DNA of 64,000 nt from Exserohilum rostratum (lineage: Eukaryota > Ascomycota > Dothideomycetes > Pleosporales > Pleosporaceae). The position numbers were made by a program, and so were the translations under genes. This document shows, one piece after another, positions 22,453 to 34,213 of the stretch (position 1 is its first letter; each line of letters opens with the position of its first letter). Where the stretch lies: contig CP111151.1 in NCBI GenBank assembly GCA_026367775.1, positions 2,790,001 through 2,854,000 on the forward strand, read 5' to 3'. The notes under the pieces were generated by a model. That model saw only the letters and a list, made by a program, of their open reading frames with translations. It did no database searches and was not told where the DNA came from.

Positions 22453-24379
22453 TGTTTTTGTTTCGCAACCTGGGGAGATAGAGAGAGCGAGAGAAAAGAA
22501 ACTGGGACAAAGAGGGGAGGCGTCTTTTTGGGCGACAGGGATGAGAAGCGGAAAGGAAAAGGATGAGGAAGTTGGGGATACAGGGTCCCGAGCCTAACTG
22601 CGGCTAGTGCGGGGCTCTGGACCTGTCCTAGTGGGCATTGCCTGCGTGGGCCAATGGCGCGCTGCGTGGTGGGGGTGTCTTGGCGCTTGCTCGAGCCGCA
22701 GGCGGTGTGGGGTCCGCGATGCCCATCATGTGCTGAGTGTAAGATCGGTGTTTTTTGCTTTGGATGCGAGGCGGTGCTTTTTTCGTAAGTTTTTTTCGTT
22801 TTTGGAAGTCGTCGTGTCTGACGTTGTCATTCATGTACTGTACGTAGGCATGTGAGGCTTGTCTCGATGCATCGTGGACGTGGCGCTCGGCAATCGAGTG
22901 CCATCGTGATGGTTAGGATGGAACAACTCTGTTAGCGCGGAAGCATCTTTCCGCAACACTACGTGGAAGTTTGCTGTAGCAAGCTGAAAGAGCTTGGAGA
23001 GCTTGGAGAGCTTGCAAAGTTTCTAGGTTGTCCATGCGAAACGGGAAGGTTGAGCGTAAGCACACCTCGCATGTCTTCTGTGAGAACACACTCGAACAGC
23101 TGACGCCAGTAATGACGGTAGGCTGGAGAAATCTCTCAAGACCGCGAAGAGAAAGGAAAACTGTTGATGTTGTGTGAACTGGTCACAATTGGCTTAGGCT
23201 TACTGTAGTCGCGTTGCCATGAACATCTCTGCAATTCCTCCGCAGTCGTCGAATCAGGAGCGAGCTTTTTCGAAAACCCCATCTGAAACACTGTGCCAGG
23301 TTGAATGCATATTCCAGGCCTGCAAGTATGCTCGAATTCTAGACCGGCTCTTCATGATCCATATTCGTTACCTAAAGGCATGGATGGCAGGCTAATCAAC
23401 TGTAAGCAGGGTGAAGCAAGCTTACCGTGGCTCAGCCCATCGACTCTACATTGTCAGATGTCCACGAAACTTAGAACTGATGAGATTGCAGTGAAACCAG
23501 AAGATCTAGGATAGCAAGAAACCGCATCTTGCAAGTGTCGCTTAGTCTAGCACGTGGTGGTCTGAGCGAGCATTGTTACAGTGACCAGCGGCATTTGCGG
23601 CCCCATCACGTGAAGCCGCGACAAGGTCTCTATGGCTTCGGCGCGCAAAGCCGGCGGCATTGGCCGGGTTGCCAAAGCGAGTAGACGCTGGACCTCTGAT
23701 GCAACACAAAACACATCGAGATGGTAAACAAATAGCGGGGGCAAAAACAACAAGGGCGAGTCGAATTGCCGTAGTCAGACTGGCGTGCAAGGATCCAGGA
23801 ACGAAGCCTGAAATGAGGTGGTGTTTTGGGTGCGCGTGCCCCCGCGGAGCCTTTGTTGACGCTCCCTTTGGCTTTATTGCCGTGCGTAGACGAGACGGTG
23901 CATGATCGGAGAGTATGCAAAATATGGAATTATCCAGGGAATGCCCGCTAAGCGTAAGAATAAGCAACCGAGGCTTGTTAAAAACGCGGTACTGGGTTGA
24001 AGTTAGTGTCGTTGCCCATGGGCAGCCTCCCCGATTATTGGGCCCAGCCACCACAGGAACGCACCGGAATTGCATCATTCAGTCGTCGTCAACCAGCGCG
24101 ATGCCGTGTCAAATCTCCCGGGCATGACCCTGATTTCCTTTGCATCCTCGCTCGACTTAAGCCGGAAAGCTGCACAGCTGCGTCTCCCATCTCGTCGCTC
24201 TTTACCCTCGTTTGCAGCGGAATCGCAGCCTAATCTACGCTTCCCCCACAACGACCTAGCGCCGGCTTCCGGTCAGCACGGCGCAGGAACTGTTGTTCCC
24301 CCGGTCTCCCAAGGCCAAACATTCCTCAAGCCCAGCACAAAAAGCCTCGCAACAGCGTCGCGTCCGGTCAATAATTACT
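22453..24379. other. Long intergenic region between divergent genes
   Basis: About 1.9 kb of shared upstream DNA between coactosin (-) and the single-pass membrane protein (+). It contains a purine-rich 5' leader next to coactosin (GAGAGAG and GGAAAAGG runs, 22480-22580) and a short tandem GAGCTTGGA repeat at 22990-23015. A 178-codon minus-strand frame (23542-24078) has no domain and no supporting splice signals, so I do not call it. Confidence 0.55.
22990..23015 (+). repeat. Short tandem repeat, GAGCTTGGA unit
   Basis: Two full copies and one partial copy of a nine-base unit in tandem, in non-coding DNA. Confidence 0.8.
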
Positions 24380-25006
24380 ATGCCGGTCTTTCGCGAGCCA
24401 TTGGATGCCGTCGCGCGGCACATCGACAGCATGAAGCTTGACGCCGCCGCCCTCGCGCCCCGACAGCCTGTTGTGGACGCGCCTGCAATCGCCTTGGATG
24501 CGCCCAATGCTGCAGCTGCAGCTGCAATGAGCAAGCGACAGAATGTGATATATACCCAACAAGGCATCATCCCTACCTACTACGATCTCTCAGGCCCAGA
24601 ACCCGGCACTGTTGTCGGCATCGTCCTAGGCAGTGTTGCCGGCTTTCTCTTGTTGTGCTGGCTGCTGCAGTCCCTCGTAAACACCTCTCGAAGGTCACCA
24701 AGAACAGCAATGGCTGGAGAAGAAGAGATTGTAGTACGCAGGCCACGACGTAATTCGCACGGAACAACCCGATCGTCTCGCCGCCGCTCAGAGGTCCGTG
24801 AGATCAGTAGGAGCCCGCGCAGGTCGGGCGGCCGGTCACAGATCATTGTCGAAGAGAGGCGACAGCCGGTACCGGTACGGACAAGGAGTGTCGTTGTAGA
24901 GGACCGGCATCGCGTACCAGGCGATGACGTGGTCGAGGTCATTGAGGAGCACGAAGACTATCGCGAGAGAAGAGGAAGCCGGAGAGTCCCTGGTGGCTAT
25001 CGGTAA
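24380..25006 (+). CDS. Single-pass membrane protein with Arg-rich cytoplasmic tail
   Basis: The 208-residue frame starts at the ATG at 24380; the frame is open upstream but only from TTG. It has an Ala-rich N-terminal region, a TYYDLSGPEPG segment, and one transmembrane helix at about residues 77-101 (GTVVGIVLGSVAGFLLLCWLL). A strongly basic, RS-like tail follows (RRPRRNSHGTTRSSRRRSE), with alternating acidic and basic patches to the end. There is no cleavable signal peptide. Proteins with this layout are common and uncharacterised in Pleosporales; I know no function. A GTAAGT donor overlaps the stop codon and pairs with an acceptor at 25058-25060; splicing would recreate the same stop. Confidence 0.72.
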   Translation: MPVFREPLDAVARHIDSMKLDAAALAPRQPVVDAPAIALDAPNAAAAAAMSKRQNVIYTQQGIIPTYYDLSGPEPGTVVGIVLGSVAGFLLLCWLLQSLVNTSRRSPRTAMAGEEEIVVRRPRRNSHGTTRSSRRRSEVREISRSPRRSGGRSQIIVEERRQPVPVRTRSVVVEDRHRVPGDDVVEVIEEHEDYRERRGSRRVPGGYR

Positions 25007-25060
25007 GTGACACAAGGCTTACACATAGGGTTACGAGTCTAATACTAATACTGTACCCAG
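25003..25060 (+). other. Probable intron overlapping the stop codon
   Basis: GTAAGT donor at 25003, tandem CTAATAC-type branch sites, and a CCCAG acceptor at 25060 give a 58-bp intron. The first bases after the acceptor are again GTAA, so both spliced and unspliced messages read CGG TAA and encode the same C-terminus. Confidence 0.6.
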
Positions 25061-25895
25061 GTAAACCGAAACTGAAAGCTTGTCTGGTATGGCTTCCGCT
25101 CTCCTCCGCGTATGCTCAGCCAGCACCACCGATATTTCTATGTGCAGGCACTCCCCACTGCACCATCCCGATACCCAGGAATAATCGTTTTTGCTCCTTT
25201 ATCCTTTTTCTTGTTAATCTTTGCAGATTGTGTCTGCTAATCTCTTCCTGGTCTCGTACCATAATATGTCATTTCCTAGCAACAGGCGTTCAGGTAGCGC
25301 GGTGGAAATACGGGGCACAAAATCTCTGGAGTCGCGATATAGGTTTCATGCGTTACGCATTATGTATAGCGAGGTATGTCTCGACCTTGAAGCTTCAAAA
25401 GCTCTTGAGCGAGCTCTATGTTTGCAGATACCTATGTAACGAGCAGTATACGATTAAGATGAGAATTACTTTTTTGACCACATCTCGCATGCGGCGATAA
25501 AATGATTAAAATTTGGCAGCAAGTATGCCGAATAATGCTTACATACGCCTGAAAGTGGCATGAGGGTTTACGCCCTCTACAGCCGAAAAGGCGCACGTTC
25601 GAGACACTGGTATCAGTGACTGGCTTGGCAGAATCGTCACATCAAGTAGTTAGTCCAGTCTTTCTTTGTCAGCGGAGAGTCTGTTGTACATTTCTTTCTT
25701 CTGGCTTCTTGGATCGGAGAAACGTGCCTTGGACCGGAGCTATTCACTTAGCTTTTCCACAAGGCGTGCTTGACATGTGCGCTACCCCTCTTTTGGTTAG
25801 CGCACATCTCTTCTAGCCATCAGACACATCTCAATGGCCAACCCCGCATCGTTTCTTTCACCCATGTTCCGTCAATATACAGTGTTGCCGCCAAC
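25061..25895. other. Intergenic region, promoter of the homeodomain regulator
   Basis: 3' UTR of the membrane-protein gene and upstream region of the regulator. The regulator's frame is open from an ATG at 25770, but the ATG at 25896 has the better CCAACATG context. No other gene is supported. Confidence 0.55.
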
Positions 25896-28471
25896 ATGAA
25901 TGACGAGTTCAGAGTTTCCACGGGTGATCTAGACCCATTCTCGTCTTTCTACAACAGCCACGTCGACCTAGATCAGACACTAAACGATGGCAGCTTCGCC
26001 GACCTGTCTGAAGCGATCATGGCGGCAAATGCTGCACCTTCCCATTTCAATGACTCTCGCCTAATGGATCAATCCTTCTGGCGCCCCTCAAATAACTCCA
26101 CAGCATCGTCGTCACCATTCACGTCTGGGGCTTCCATCATGAGGCCTAAGCTTGGCAGTCGGTTTTCTAAAGAAGTCATTCGCACTTTGAAAGACTGGCT
26201 TGCAGCTCATCAGCAACACCCTTATCCTTCGGAAAGCGAGGTGTCAGCACTCCAAAACAGGACAGGGCTGAACAAAGCACAGCTCACAAACTGGTTTGCA
26301 AATGCCCGACGCAGAGGAAAAGTGCAAAGCGTACGCCCAGCGTCACCTAAAGGCCGCGATAAGCCCACATCCCCCATAGATATCATACCTAGGCCAGGCA
26401 CACCCGCAGTTCGATGTTCTCTGGATTACAAGGACCCAATGCAGCGCTGGGTAGAGTCGCCGCCTGAACATGAACCTGCCGCTGCAAGCGATATCGCTCG
26501 CGCTATGGCTTCGGTTTCTCGTAGGTGTCCCTCACCCTTATAGCCTTGTTCGCAATTCAATTCTATGTGACTATTGTTAACGACGTCTAGATGAAGATGG
26601 TGCCGGAGATGTCGACAGCGCCAGGTCGTGGCAATCGCCTTATGCGAGATCGTTGGCAAGTAGTACTAGGACGTCGCAATCAAGCGAATTCTCGGGCCAC
26701 TGCTCTTCAGGATCGCAAAACTCACTCAAAGTACGCCGTGCGCCTCGTAAAAAACGAGCCAATAGGCGGCGCCGGTTGGAAAAAGAACCAGTCACAACAC
26801 CCTTGATCATGCCGTATCAATGCACGTTTTGTACCGAGGTATTCAGAACCAAGTACGATTGGCAGCGGCATGAGAAATCGGTCCACTTACCCCTGGAAAG
26901 GTGGATATGCGGACTTCATGGTCCTCGTGCTACCAAAGAAACGAACGAAGAACTCTGTTGTGTCTTTTGTGGAAAGGCTACACCAGATGATGCTCATATT
27001 GAAGCGCATCATTATTCGGCTTGCCAAGAGCGGAACATTCGCGAACGGACGTTCCACAGAAAAGATCATCTGGTTCAGCATCTGCGACTGGTTCACGGTG
27101 TTGAATTTTCCGAGTGGTCAATGTCTTGCTGGATGCTGCCCATACCTGATGTCCGTTCCAGATGCGGATTTTGTGGTATTACAATGAGCACTTGGCTGGA
27201 AAGAACCGATCACCTTGCGGATCATTTCAAATCCGGTACAACAATGGCTAGTTGGCAGGGGGACTGGGGTTTCGACAGTTATATTGCTCCTCTGGTAGAG
27301 ACAGCAATCTCTCCTGGTACGGGATATGCTTAGTGAAATCGTTGATAAGACTGGAACTAACAGTAGCGCAGATCTTATCGAATGGGAAAGATACACACTT
27401 ATCCCAATGAAAGGCAGTGATCCATCTTGGGGAACCCCGCCGAACGCATACGAACTGCTCAAAATCGAGACGGAGTTCTTTATTCAACGGTATTTCGATG
27501 AGAACGGGCAACTACCGGATAACGACGCTATACAGCTTGAGGCATGCCGTATCATCTTTGCTGCAGAGGCTACTTCTGCAACAAACTCACCAGGAGCGGA
27601 AAAGCAACATGAAGTATCGTGGCTGCGTGACCTTGTCATGTCATCTCCGGCATTAACTAAGCGCGCCATGTTTCAGCCTGTGCGATCATCTCGCGAGAGC
27701 CGACATTTTCCGCTCGTAATCAATGCCAAGAGCCACCTATTTGAAGACTGTCCCATGGAAACGCAATTACGTAGTTTTGTCATGGAACAGACATTGGCAG
27801 GGATTGTGATTGATGATACACAACTGCACAATCAGGCATGTCAGATTGTGAGACAGATGGAGCAGGACACCAGCATGCCTTCCGACATATTTGCCAACTG
27901 GATTGTAAAAGGCATTTACTCAGGTACCAACTGGTTATCAAACTTTAAACAGCGAGCAGGGATACTTGATATTATCGAGACTGCTGGTGTACCTGCAGGT
28001 CCAATGCTGGATACCTGGTCTGGTACATCGTGGCAACGACAACCTCATGCAAATGGTCGTATATCAGCACCAGATATGAGTAGTCTCCCTCAAGAAACGC
28101 CTGACTTGTTGACCCCCTTGTCTGAATTCTCAGAAGAGATCCCCACGATGCCTTCAGCAGCCGCACAACCCGACACTCATGGCCGGCTCCGAACTCTGCT
28201 TCCAGACGATACTAATTTCTACCGCATCTTCGAAAGCGACATGAGGCGTTGGGCAGCCGCGACATTGTCGCCCAAGAACCCTAACTGTCATGTGCCATCA
28301 GACGAGGAAATACAGCACCAGGCACGTTGGATCATGTTCGATGGCGATGACTCGTGGGATCAGACTCCTGCAGATTTTCCGGTTTGGCTCTCACGGTTTA
28401 AAAGGGAGGTTGGGATTACCAAGGATGTTGAGGTTGTTGATCCCAAGGAGTTGGTGACGTCAGCACCATGA
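25896..28471 (+). CDS. Homeodomain (TALE type) and C2H2 zinc-finger transcription factor
   Basis: Exons 25896-26520, 26591-27316 and 27372-28471 give 816 residues. Intron 26521-26590 is GTAGGT...CTAG. Intron 27317-27371 is GTACGG...CGCAG, has ACTAAC, and contains the TAG that would otherwise end the protein. A TALE homeodomain spans residues about 84-144, with the PYP loop at 109-111 and WFANARRR in helix three. A basic patch (261-270) looks like a nuclear signal. A C2H2 finger follows with Cys286, Cys289, His302 and His307, then further Cys/His pairs that look like looser fingers. The C-terminal half repeats helical units beginning ...NAYELLKIE and ...QLEACRIIFAAE. This matches a known fungal class that joins a homeobox to C2H2 fingers. 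Targets are unknown. Confidence 0.88.
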
Positions 28472-31265
28472 ACGCTTCTGTTCTTACTTCCACGAACAAC
28501 ATGCGCTTAGGTCATTCACAGCGCGAGTTTTCAGTATAGGCTCCTACAGAAATTGGGGTTTTAGGGGGTTGATGAGAAACATTTGAAATGGGTACACTAG
28601 AGGGAGATTGGAATTAGGATCGGAAATCAGTGGATAGAAATTTCCGCATCATCGCTGATATTCGTTAGAGTTCCGAAAAGGTGACGGAAGCTCAGCATTC
28701 CTGGAAGTGGATACTGGACCTTGCATAGCTCCTTACAGATCCTTTGAGGGTAGCTCCACAAGACTTACTCATAATATCTCAGCATAGACCAGACAGGAGG
28801 CAAGCCTTCCAATGAGAACTGACCGCATGACCTAATCGTTGACCTCGTTCTTTCATTGTCCATGTGACCAACAACATCAACTCTCAAAACTGATACTCAG
28901 TACTTTTGGTATACACAACGAACCGAGAAACAGCAAATCGTCCTCGCTAATCGTTTGATGTGCGCACAGATGCAATGGCTGAAGACAAAGACCACATCGA
29001 GGGGTGTCGGCTTGAACCTATCCCGTAACTAGCGTGTCTTGGCAAGGACTAATCCACATTACCCCAGAACCTCCTTCTCCACACCCCAACCCGCCCCATC
29101 CGAATGGAAAGTATAAAGTATGACGTTTGCAACACTCTCGTACTTGAAAAAAAAACATATAAACCAACTAAGCACCAAGTCACACGGTGCGCGCACTTTG
29201 TCTTTCTTTTCCGATGCTTATATCACCTTCGTAGCTTGCACGCGACATTCACAGCACGAACGACCCGCATTGGGGTTGGCCTGACCTTACCCGAAGGAGG
29301 ATGCCACCCGACGAGCGGGAGCCTTTTGCCATGAACGACGCCAGCATGCGGTTAAATGAGTTTATAGGAGGCAATACATTAGGCAACATGAACGGCTGTC
29401 GGCTCTACTGTCACAGGACGACATCATTCATTGGTTGATCGGCGCCTCCCTCATGTTGTAATTTCCCCACACACGGAGCAATTGCGTCCGAAGCAGATGG
29501 TATAAGAGGTCATGCACCCCATGGGGGACCACGACTGTTTGGCGCCTTTGGAAAACCAGCAGCATGTCTTTGTCATTATCGAAAAGGAACATAACCTGAC
29601 CGTCTCGCGCTCAATCGGTGGGTCGATACCCAGAGTACTGGTAGAATCCTCATCACGCCATGGTACGTTCAGCGCAGCACACATTCTGGTCACGCACACT
29701 TATCCCCATGGGACTCGCCTCCGCGCTTACGCACGCGAAATCTGGGCTGACCATCACAGTCACGTCTGGAGATATGGTTCATGGGGCACTCCACGTCTGC
29801 AGGACAGCTATCATCCCACACTGCCGTTCCCATTCCCCGGTAATCCCTCGGTCGCCCGAACATCAGCCGGCTTCAAAATTTGCACCCAGGACCCTGACCT
29901 GGATATCGGCACTGCTCACGATACTCGCCCCGCCATGCGGTCACCTCGCTCCACTATGACACCCCTTTTCCCAAAATCTTCAGGAACCTGAACCAGGTTT
30001 TTCATTCCTCGTGCAGAATTGCGGGCCGCTAGCGCTGCAACCTCGGTGTCGGAGATGAAGTTTTCGTCGTGCGTCGGCCAAGACCGGCGCCCATCGGGAG
30101 AAACGCCAAATTCACACAACACGGCACCATTGCCATTCAGCGGACATGTTTGCTGGGACTCGGATATGCCAATTGTGGAATGATGGCAATTGTTATGCCA
30201 GAGCCCTTCTTTCGCATGCTGCAAAGAATGGATCGGACCCTTCGAAACTGCCCGTGGAGGGACACCAGCTGCAGGAATAGTGGCGAACCGATCTGCACCA
30301 GCTACACCAAATGTAGTAGCTCACCTGCATTAGCCGCATAAAAACTTATCCGTTCAGTCGCACCACTTTTGGGTGGATTCGTATGGTTCCGATTCCGACC
30401 AGCCAACGTCCAACCAAGAGTTGAGGCTCTGCGGCAACTAACCGGGGTGGCGTCTGCGCACGCACCTTATCTTCAGACTGTTATGTCATCGGAGCCACTC
30501 GTCCGCCTCGTCTCAATTGCAAACGCGCCTACATCCTTGCAAACTCAGTCGCTCACACCATCTCATTGGCTCAACATGCGATAATGTCGGATAACGTTCA
30601 CAGTGTTGAGGGCTCGCCGAGTTCCTGCTCCATTGCTGTTCTATCTGCCCCCAAGGTTATGCCATTATCCACGGTTTATTCATTCAATTGTTCAAACATA
30701 AGAGGCCATTCCATGTTTGGAATAAACTGTTTGGAACCAACGACGCCACAACAACAAGAAAAAAGAAAAACTGTTCAGGTGCAACAGTTGCTGTGGGCCC
30801 ATCACCCGGTCATCACGTCCGTGCTTTCTGGCATCCAGCAGTTGTCCGATATTGAGCGATTAAAGAATTTCACTACCGGCAGACCTCCGGCTGGTGCTCT
30901 CTTGTGAGAGGCTGCCCCATGGACAGCTCCAGCTTGACGATGCAATGTCATCATCTGCCCCGTCTTCTCCGGGCTCGTGCGAGTATGTCTCCTGTCGCCT
31001 CCATGCCTAGGGCGTTCTGGAAAAATTCGTTCGTCTGGATATGCGGATGAACCTGACACTGGGGCTCCACTGTCAATAGACCCTACAAACCCCGTCTCCG
31101 CGTCTTTCGCTATTTATACGGACATAGCCTCCCCCTCTGCATCCACACTGGTCTCCTCTTCTCCAGCTTCTCTCCAGCTCAGTCTCCCAGAGAAGCATAC
31201 CCCAGGCTACGGAGCAAATACACTTAATCACCTCTTTACATACACCATAATACCAAACGCACATC
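28472..31265. other. Long intergenic region upstream of the sugar porter
   Basis: About 2.8 kb with no supported gene. A 159-codon frame at 29512-29991 starts with ATG but has no domain, signal or splice support and is overlapped by equally long frames on the other strand. The last 250 bases are C/T-rich, as in leader regions of highly expressed fungal genes. A long regulatory region for the porter is possible. Confidence 0.5.
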
Positions 31266-33029
31266 ATGACCGTCTTGTCACGGTTTTTCAACAAGAGAGC
31301 TACGGCTCAAGAACCCCATGAAAAGGGTACTCCCGACAGTGTTACCCCTGCGGGTACACCTCCCAGAGCCAACTCGGATGTTGCGCAGGCTGCGGCCATC
31401 GAGCCCAAGGGTCGAGTACCAGCCATTGCCGTCATTCTGGGTGCCGTCGCCAGTATCGGTGGTTTCATGTTCGGTTATGAATCCGGACAGATTTCCGGTT
31501 TCCTTGCTATGAGCGACTTCAAGGACCGCTTTGGTGATGCGGGCGAGTTCTCTGCTGTTCGCCAGGGTGCTATTGTCGGTCTTCTTGCGTAAGTTTCAAG
31601 TTCAGGGTGAAGAGGTTATCTCTAACAACTGCACAGCGTCGGTACTCTTTTTGGATGCTTGGGATCAGCACCCCTTGCTGACACTTTCGGTCGTCGTCTT
31701 ACCATCTCCGGTTCCGCCTTCTTCTATATCGTCGGTGTCATTATCGAAATCACGAGCAAGAACGTATGGGTTCAGTTCGCAATGGGTCGTTTCACTGCTG
31801 GTCTCGGTATCGGTGCTCTTTCAACCGTCGTGCCCATGTACCAGTCCGAGTCTATTCCTAAGCGCATCCGTGGTGCCACCGTCTCGTCTTACCAGCTGTT
31901 CATTACCCTCGGTATCTGGACTGCCTACATGGTCAACTACGGCACGGAGAAGAGCTACACCGATAGCGCTCAATGGCGCATTCCTAACGGTCTTTCCGCT
32001 CTTTGGGCTATCATTCTTGGCAGCACCATTTTGCTCCTCCCAGAGTCGCCTCGTTATGCATACCGCAAGGGCAAGGTCGAGGATGCTCGTGCCAACATGG
32101 CCCGCCTGAACGGTGTCGATCCATACAGTCCCTTTATCGATGCTGAGATTGCCGAGATTCAGGAGAAGCTTGAGGCTGAAGCCGCTGGTGGTGACCACCC
32201 ATGGCACGAGATCTTCACCGGCCCTCGCATGCTTTACCGCACTCTGCTCGGAATGGTTCTCCAGGCTGGCCAGCAACTTACCGGTGCTAACTACTTCTTC
32301 TACTATGGCACAACCATCTTCGCCGCTACTGGTCTCAGCAACTCCTACGTCACTTCCATCATTCTCGGAACTGTCAACGTCGTCGCTACTATCGCTGGTC
32401 TCTGGATTGTTGAGAACGTCGGCCGCCGCAAGGCTATGATGGCTGGTGCCGCTTGGATGGCCGCCTGCCTCTTCATCTACTCCTTCATCGGACACTACCA
32501 GCTTGACCACCAGAACCCTCTCAGCACACCTCAGGCCGGAAACATCATGATTGTCTTCACTTGCCTGTTCATTGCTGCTTTCGCCACCACGTGGGGACCC
32601 CTTGTCTGGGCTATTGTCGGAGAGCTGTACCCCGCCCGCTACCGTGCTACCTGCATGGGTCTCGCCACTGCATCCAACTGGCTCTTCAACTTCATCATCT
32701 CCTTCTGCTCCACCCTCATCACTGACCGCATCGACTACTTCTACGGTCTCGTCTTCGCTGTCTCCCTCGTCATCCTCTTCTTCGTCGTCTACTTCTTCAT
32801 GATGGAGACCAAGGGCCGTTCCCTCGAGGAGATTGACACCATGTATGTCCTGCACGTCAACCCTATCACCAGCGCCAAGTGGGACCCATCCACTCTCCAG
32901 AAGGATGGCCTCGTCGACACCGACCGCCTCCACATGGGCCCTGGCGGCCGCACCTTTAGCAAGGCTGAGCAGAGCGGTGGCCATGGCGGCATCCTTGAGC
33001 CTGCCGAGAGGAACGAGATTCAAGTCTAG
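31266..33029 (+). CDS. MFS sugar porter (hexose-transporter family)
   Basis: Exons 31266-31588 and 31637-33029 give 571 residues. The intron 31589-31636 is GTAAGT...ACAG with CTAAC. Sugar-porter signatures are present: GGFMFGYESGQISG in helix one, DTFGRR after helix two, a PESPRY loop after helix six, GQQLTG in helix seven, VENVGRRK, and PxxW (GPLVWAIVGELYPARYR) in helix ten, ending with METKGRSLEEID. Twelve hydrophobic helices are visible, with a charged central loop. It should import hexoses by proton symport at the plasma membrane. The N-terminal 40 residues are polar and cytosolic. C-ending codons are favoured throughout, as in strongly expressed genes. The exact substrate cannot be read from sequence. 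Confidence 0.93.
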
Positions 33030-33673
33030 AGAGACTTTGTTGACGTTGATGTTTAAGATTTATAAAGCATTGAGTGTTGCATTTTGATGGCGCTTGAGCG
33101 GTTTTTCGCACATGTTTGGGCATTGTTATATCCACTACTACCCCCCTTATACCTTTTTGTTTTGGAGGAAATGCACATTGGGCATGAAAGAAAAGAAAAA
33201 GATATCATGTATTTTCTTGTAATGTGAAAGAGATGTTGGGTCGATATGAATATTATGCTTTCAGAGAACAGTTGGCAGTATTGAAACAAATGATATGCTT
33301 GAACAAAACACAACCAACAACAGAGTGATATGTGCCATGTATTTTTCAGTGAAGTCACTGCATTTCGAATGTATCTTTTATTCACATTGTGTGTCTTAAG
33401 TCTCGTCCTTGAGAGTCAATCTTTTAGTTCACAGCCACAAGGACTTCGTATAGTGATTTTGGCGTAACAATATTACCAGTACTCTCCAGCCCTCAACCTT
33501 CTTTTAGTCAAAAACATTTAGGTAAACACTGATTTCAGAAACTTCTTATTGCAATAAACATAGCACCACTATTCATATTACTAGCAACGACCAATATAAT
33601 ACAACACATGTTATGAACATCTCAACTATCAGCCATCATATTTACATCCCTCCCCCACACCCCACCATGCCCC
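33030..33673. other. Intergenic region between convergent genes
   Basis: AT-rich 3' flanks of the porter (+) and the DUF2237 gene (-). No further feature is seen. Confidence 0.65.
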
Positions 33674-34213
33674 CTACGATCTCGGATCCTTAGCCCCAAT
33701 ATCCCCACTATTCCTCGCCCACCGCTCGGGCCCCTCCTCAGGCCTAACAACCTTGTCATTCTTGCCCTCAGCATCCCTCTCCGCCGCCCACCCCCTCAAC
33801 ACATCCATGCCCACACTGTCCAACGCCTTTTCATGCGTAGCTTCCAGCTTCACCCTCGGCACGTCATCAATGCCCTTGTCAGCAGCACTTTTCCACATGT
33901 TGGCTTCGACGCAGAAGCGTTGGCCTGGTCCGACGCCTGCTTTGCGGAGATCGGTTCCCGTGGTTGAGGAGAAGTCGAGGAAGGAGTTTGTGAGGATGGC
34001 GGCGATGGGGTTGGTGGAGCTGCACATGCCGGGGTGCAGGGCGGAGGGGAGGGAGGAGGGGGCGGAGCGTTCCGAGGAGTGTTTGTGGAGGGGAGCGTGG
34101 AAGACTAGGTGATGGTTGTTAGAATTGTGGTGATGTAGGAGAGATGGGGGAGGGAGAGAAGTACCGTTTTTCTGCTTGACGTCTATCATTCCTTGTTCGT
34201 TTTTGCCGGACAT
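33674..34213 (-). CDS. DUF2237 family protein
   Basis: Two minus-strand exons, 34165-34213 and 33674-34104, give 159 residues. The intron 34105-34164 is GTACTT...CTAG with CTAAC; read through, it would insert a low-complexity Ser/Pro/His stretch, so splicing is favoured. The product matches the DUF2237 layout: NVFHAPL near the start, CSSTNPIAAILTNSFLDFS, a GxDLR segment, GPGQRFCV with an invariant-type Trp (MWKSA), and VKLEATHEKAL. The family is small, widespread in bacteria and eukaryotes, and without an established biochemical role. The C-terminal 40 residues beyond the domain are charged and variable. The cysteine and glycine arrangement suggests a compact single domain. Confidence 0.85.
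   Translation of the reverse strand: MSGKNEQGMIDVKQKNGTSLPPPSLLHHHNSNNHHLVFHAPLHKHSSERSAPSSLPSALHPGMCSSTNPIAAILTNSFLDFSSTTGTDLRKAGVGPGQRFCVEANMWKSAADKGIDDVPRVKLEATHEKALDSVGMDVLRGWAAERDAEGKNDKVVRPEEGPERWARNSGDIGAKDPRS

Noticed and set aside
23542..24078. 178-codon minus-strand frame between coactosin and the membrane protein
   Set aside because: Composition is random-like and it overlaps alternative frames; no supporting signals.
29512..29991. 159-codon ATG-started plus-strand frame
   Set aside because: No domain, signal or splice site, and competing frames on the other strand. Too weak to call a gene.
31821..33023. 400-codon antisense frame opposite the sugar porter
   Set aside because: It follows from the strong preference for C-ending codons in the sense gene. 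No start context, domain or splice support.
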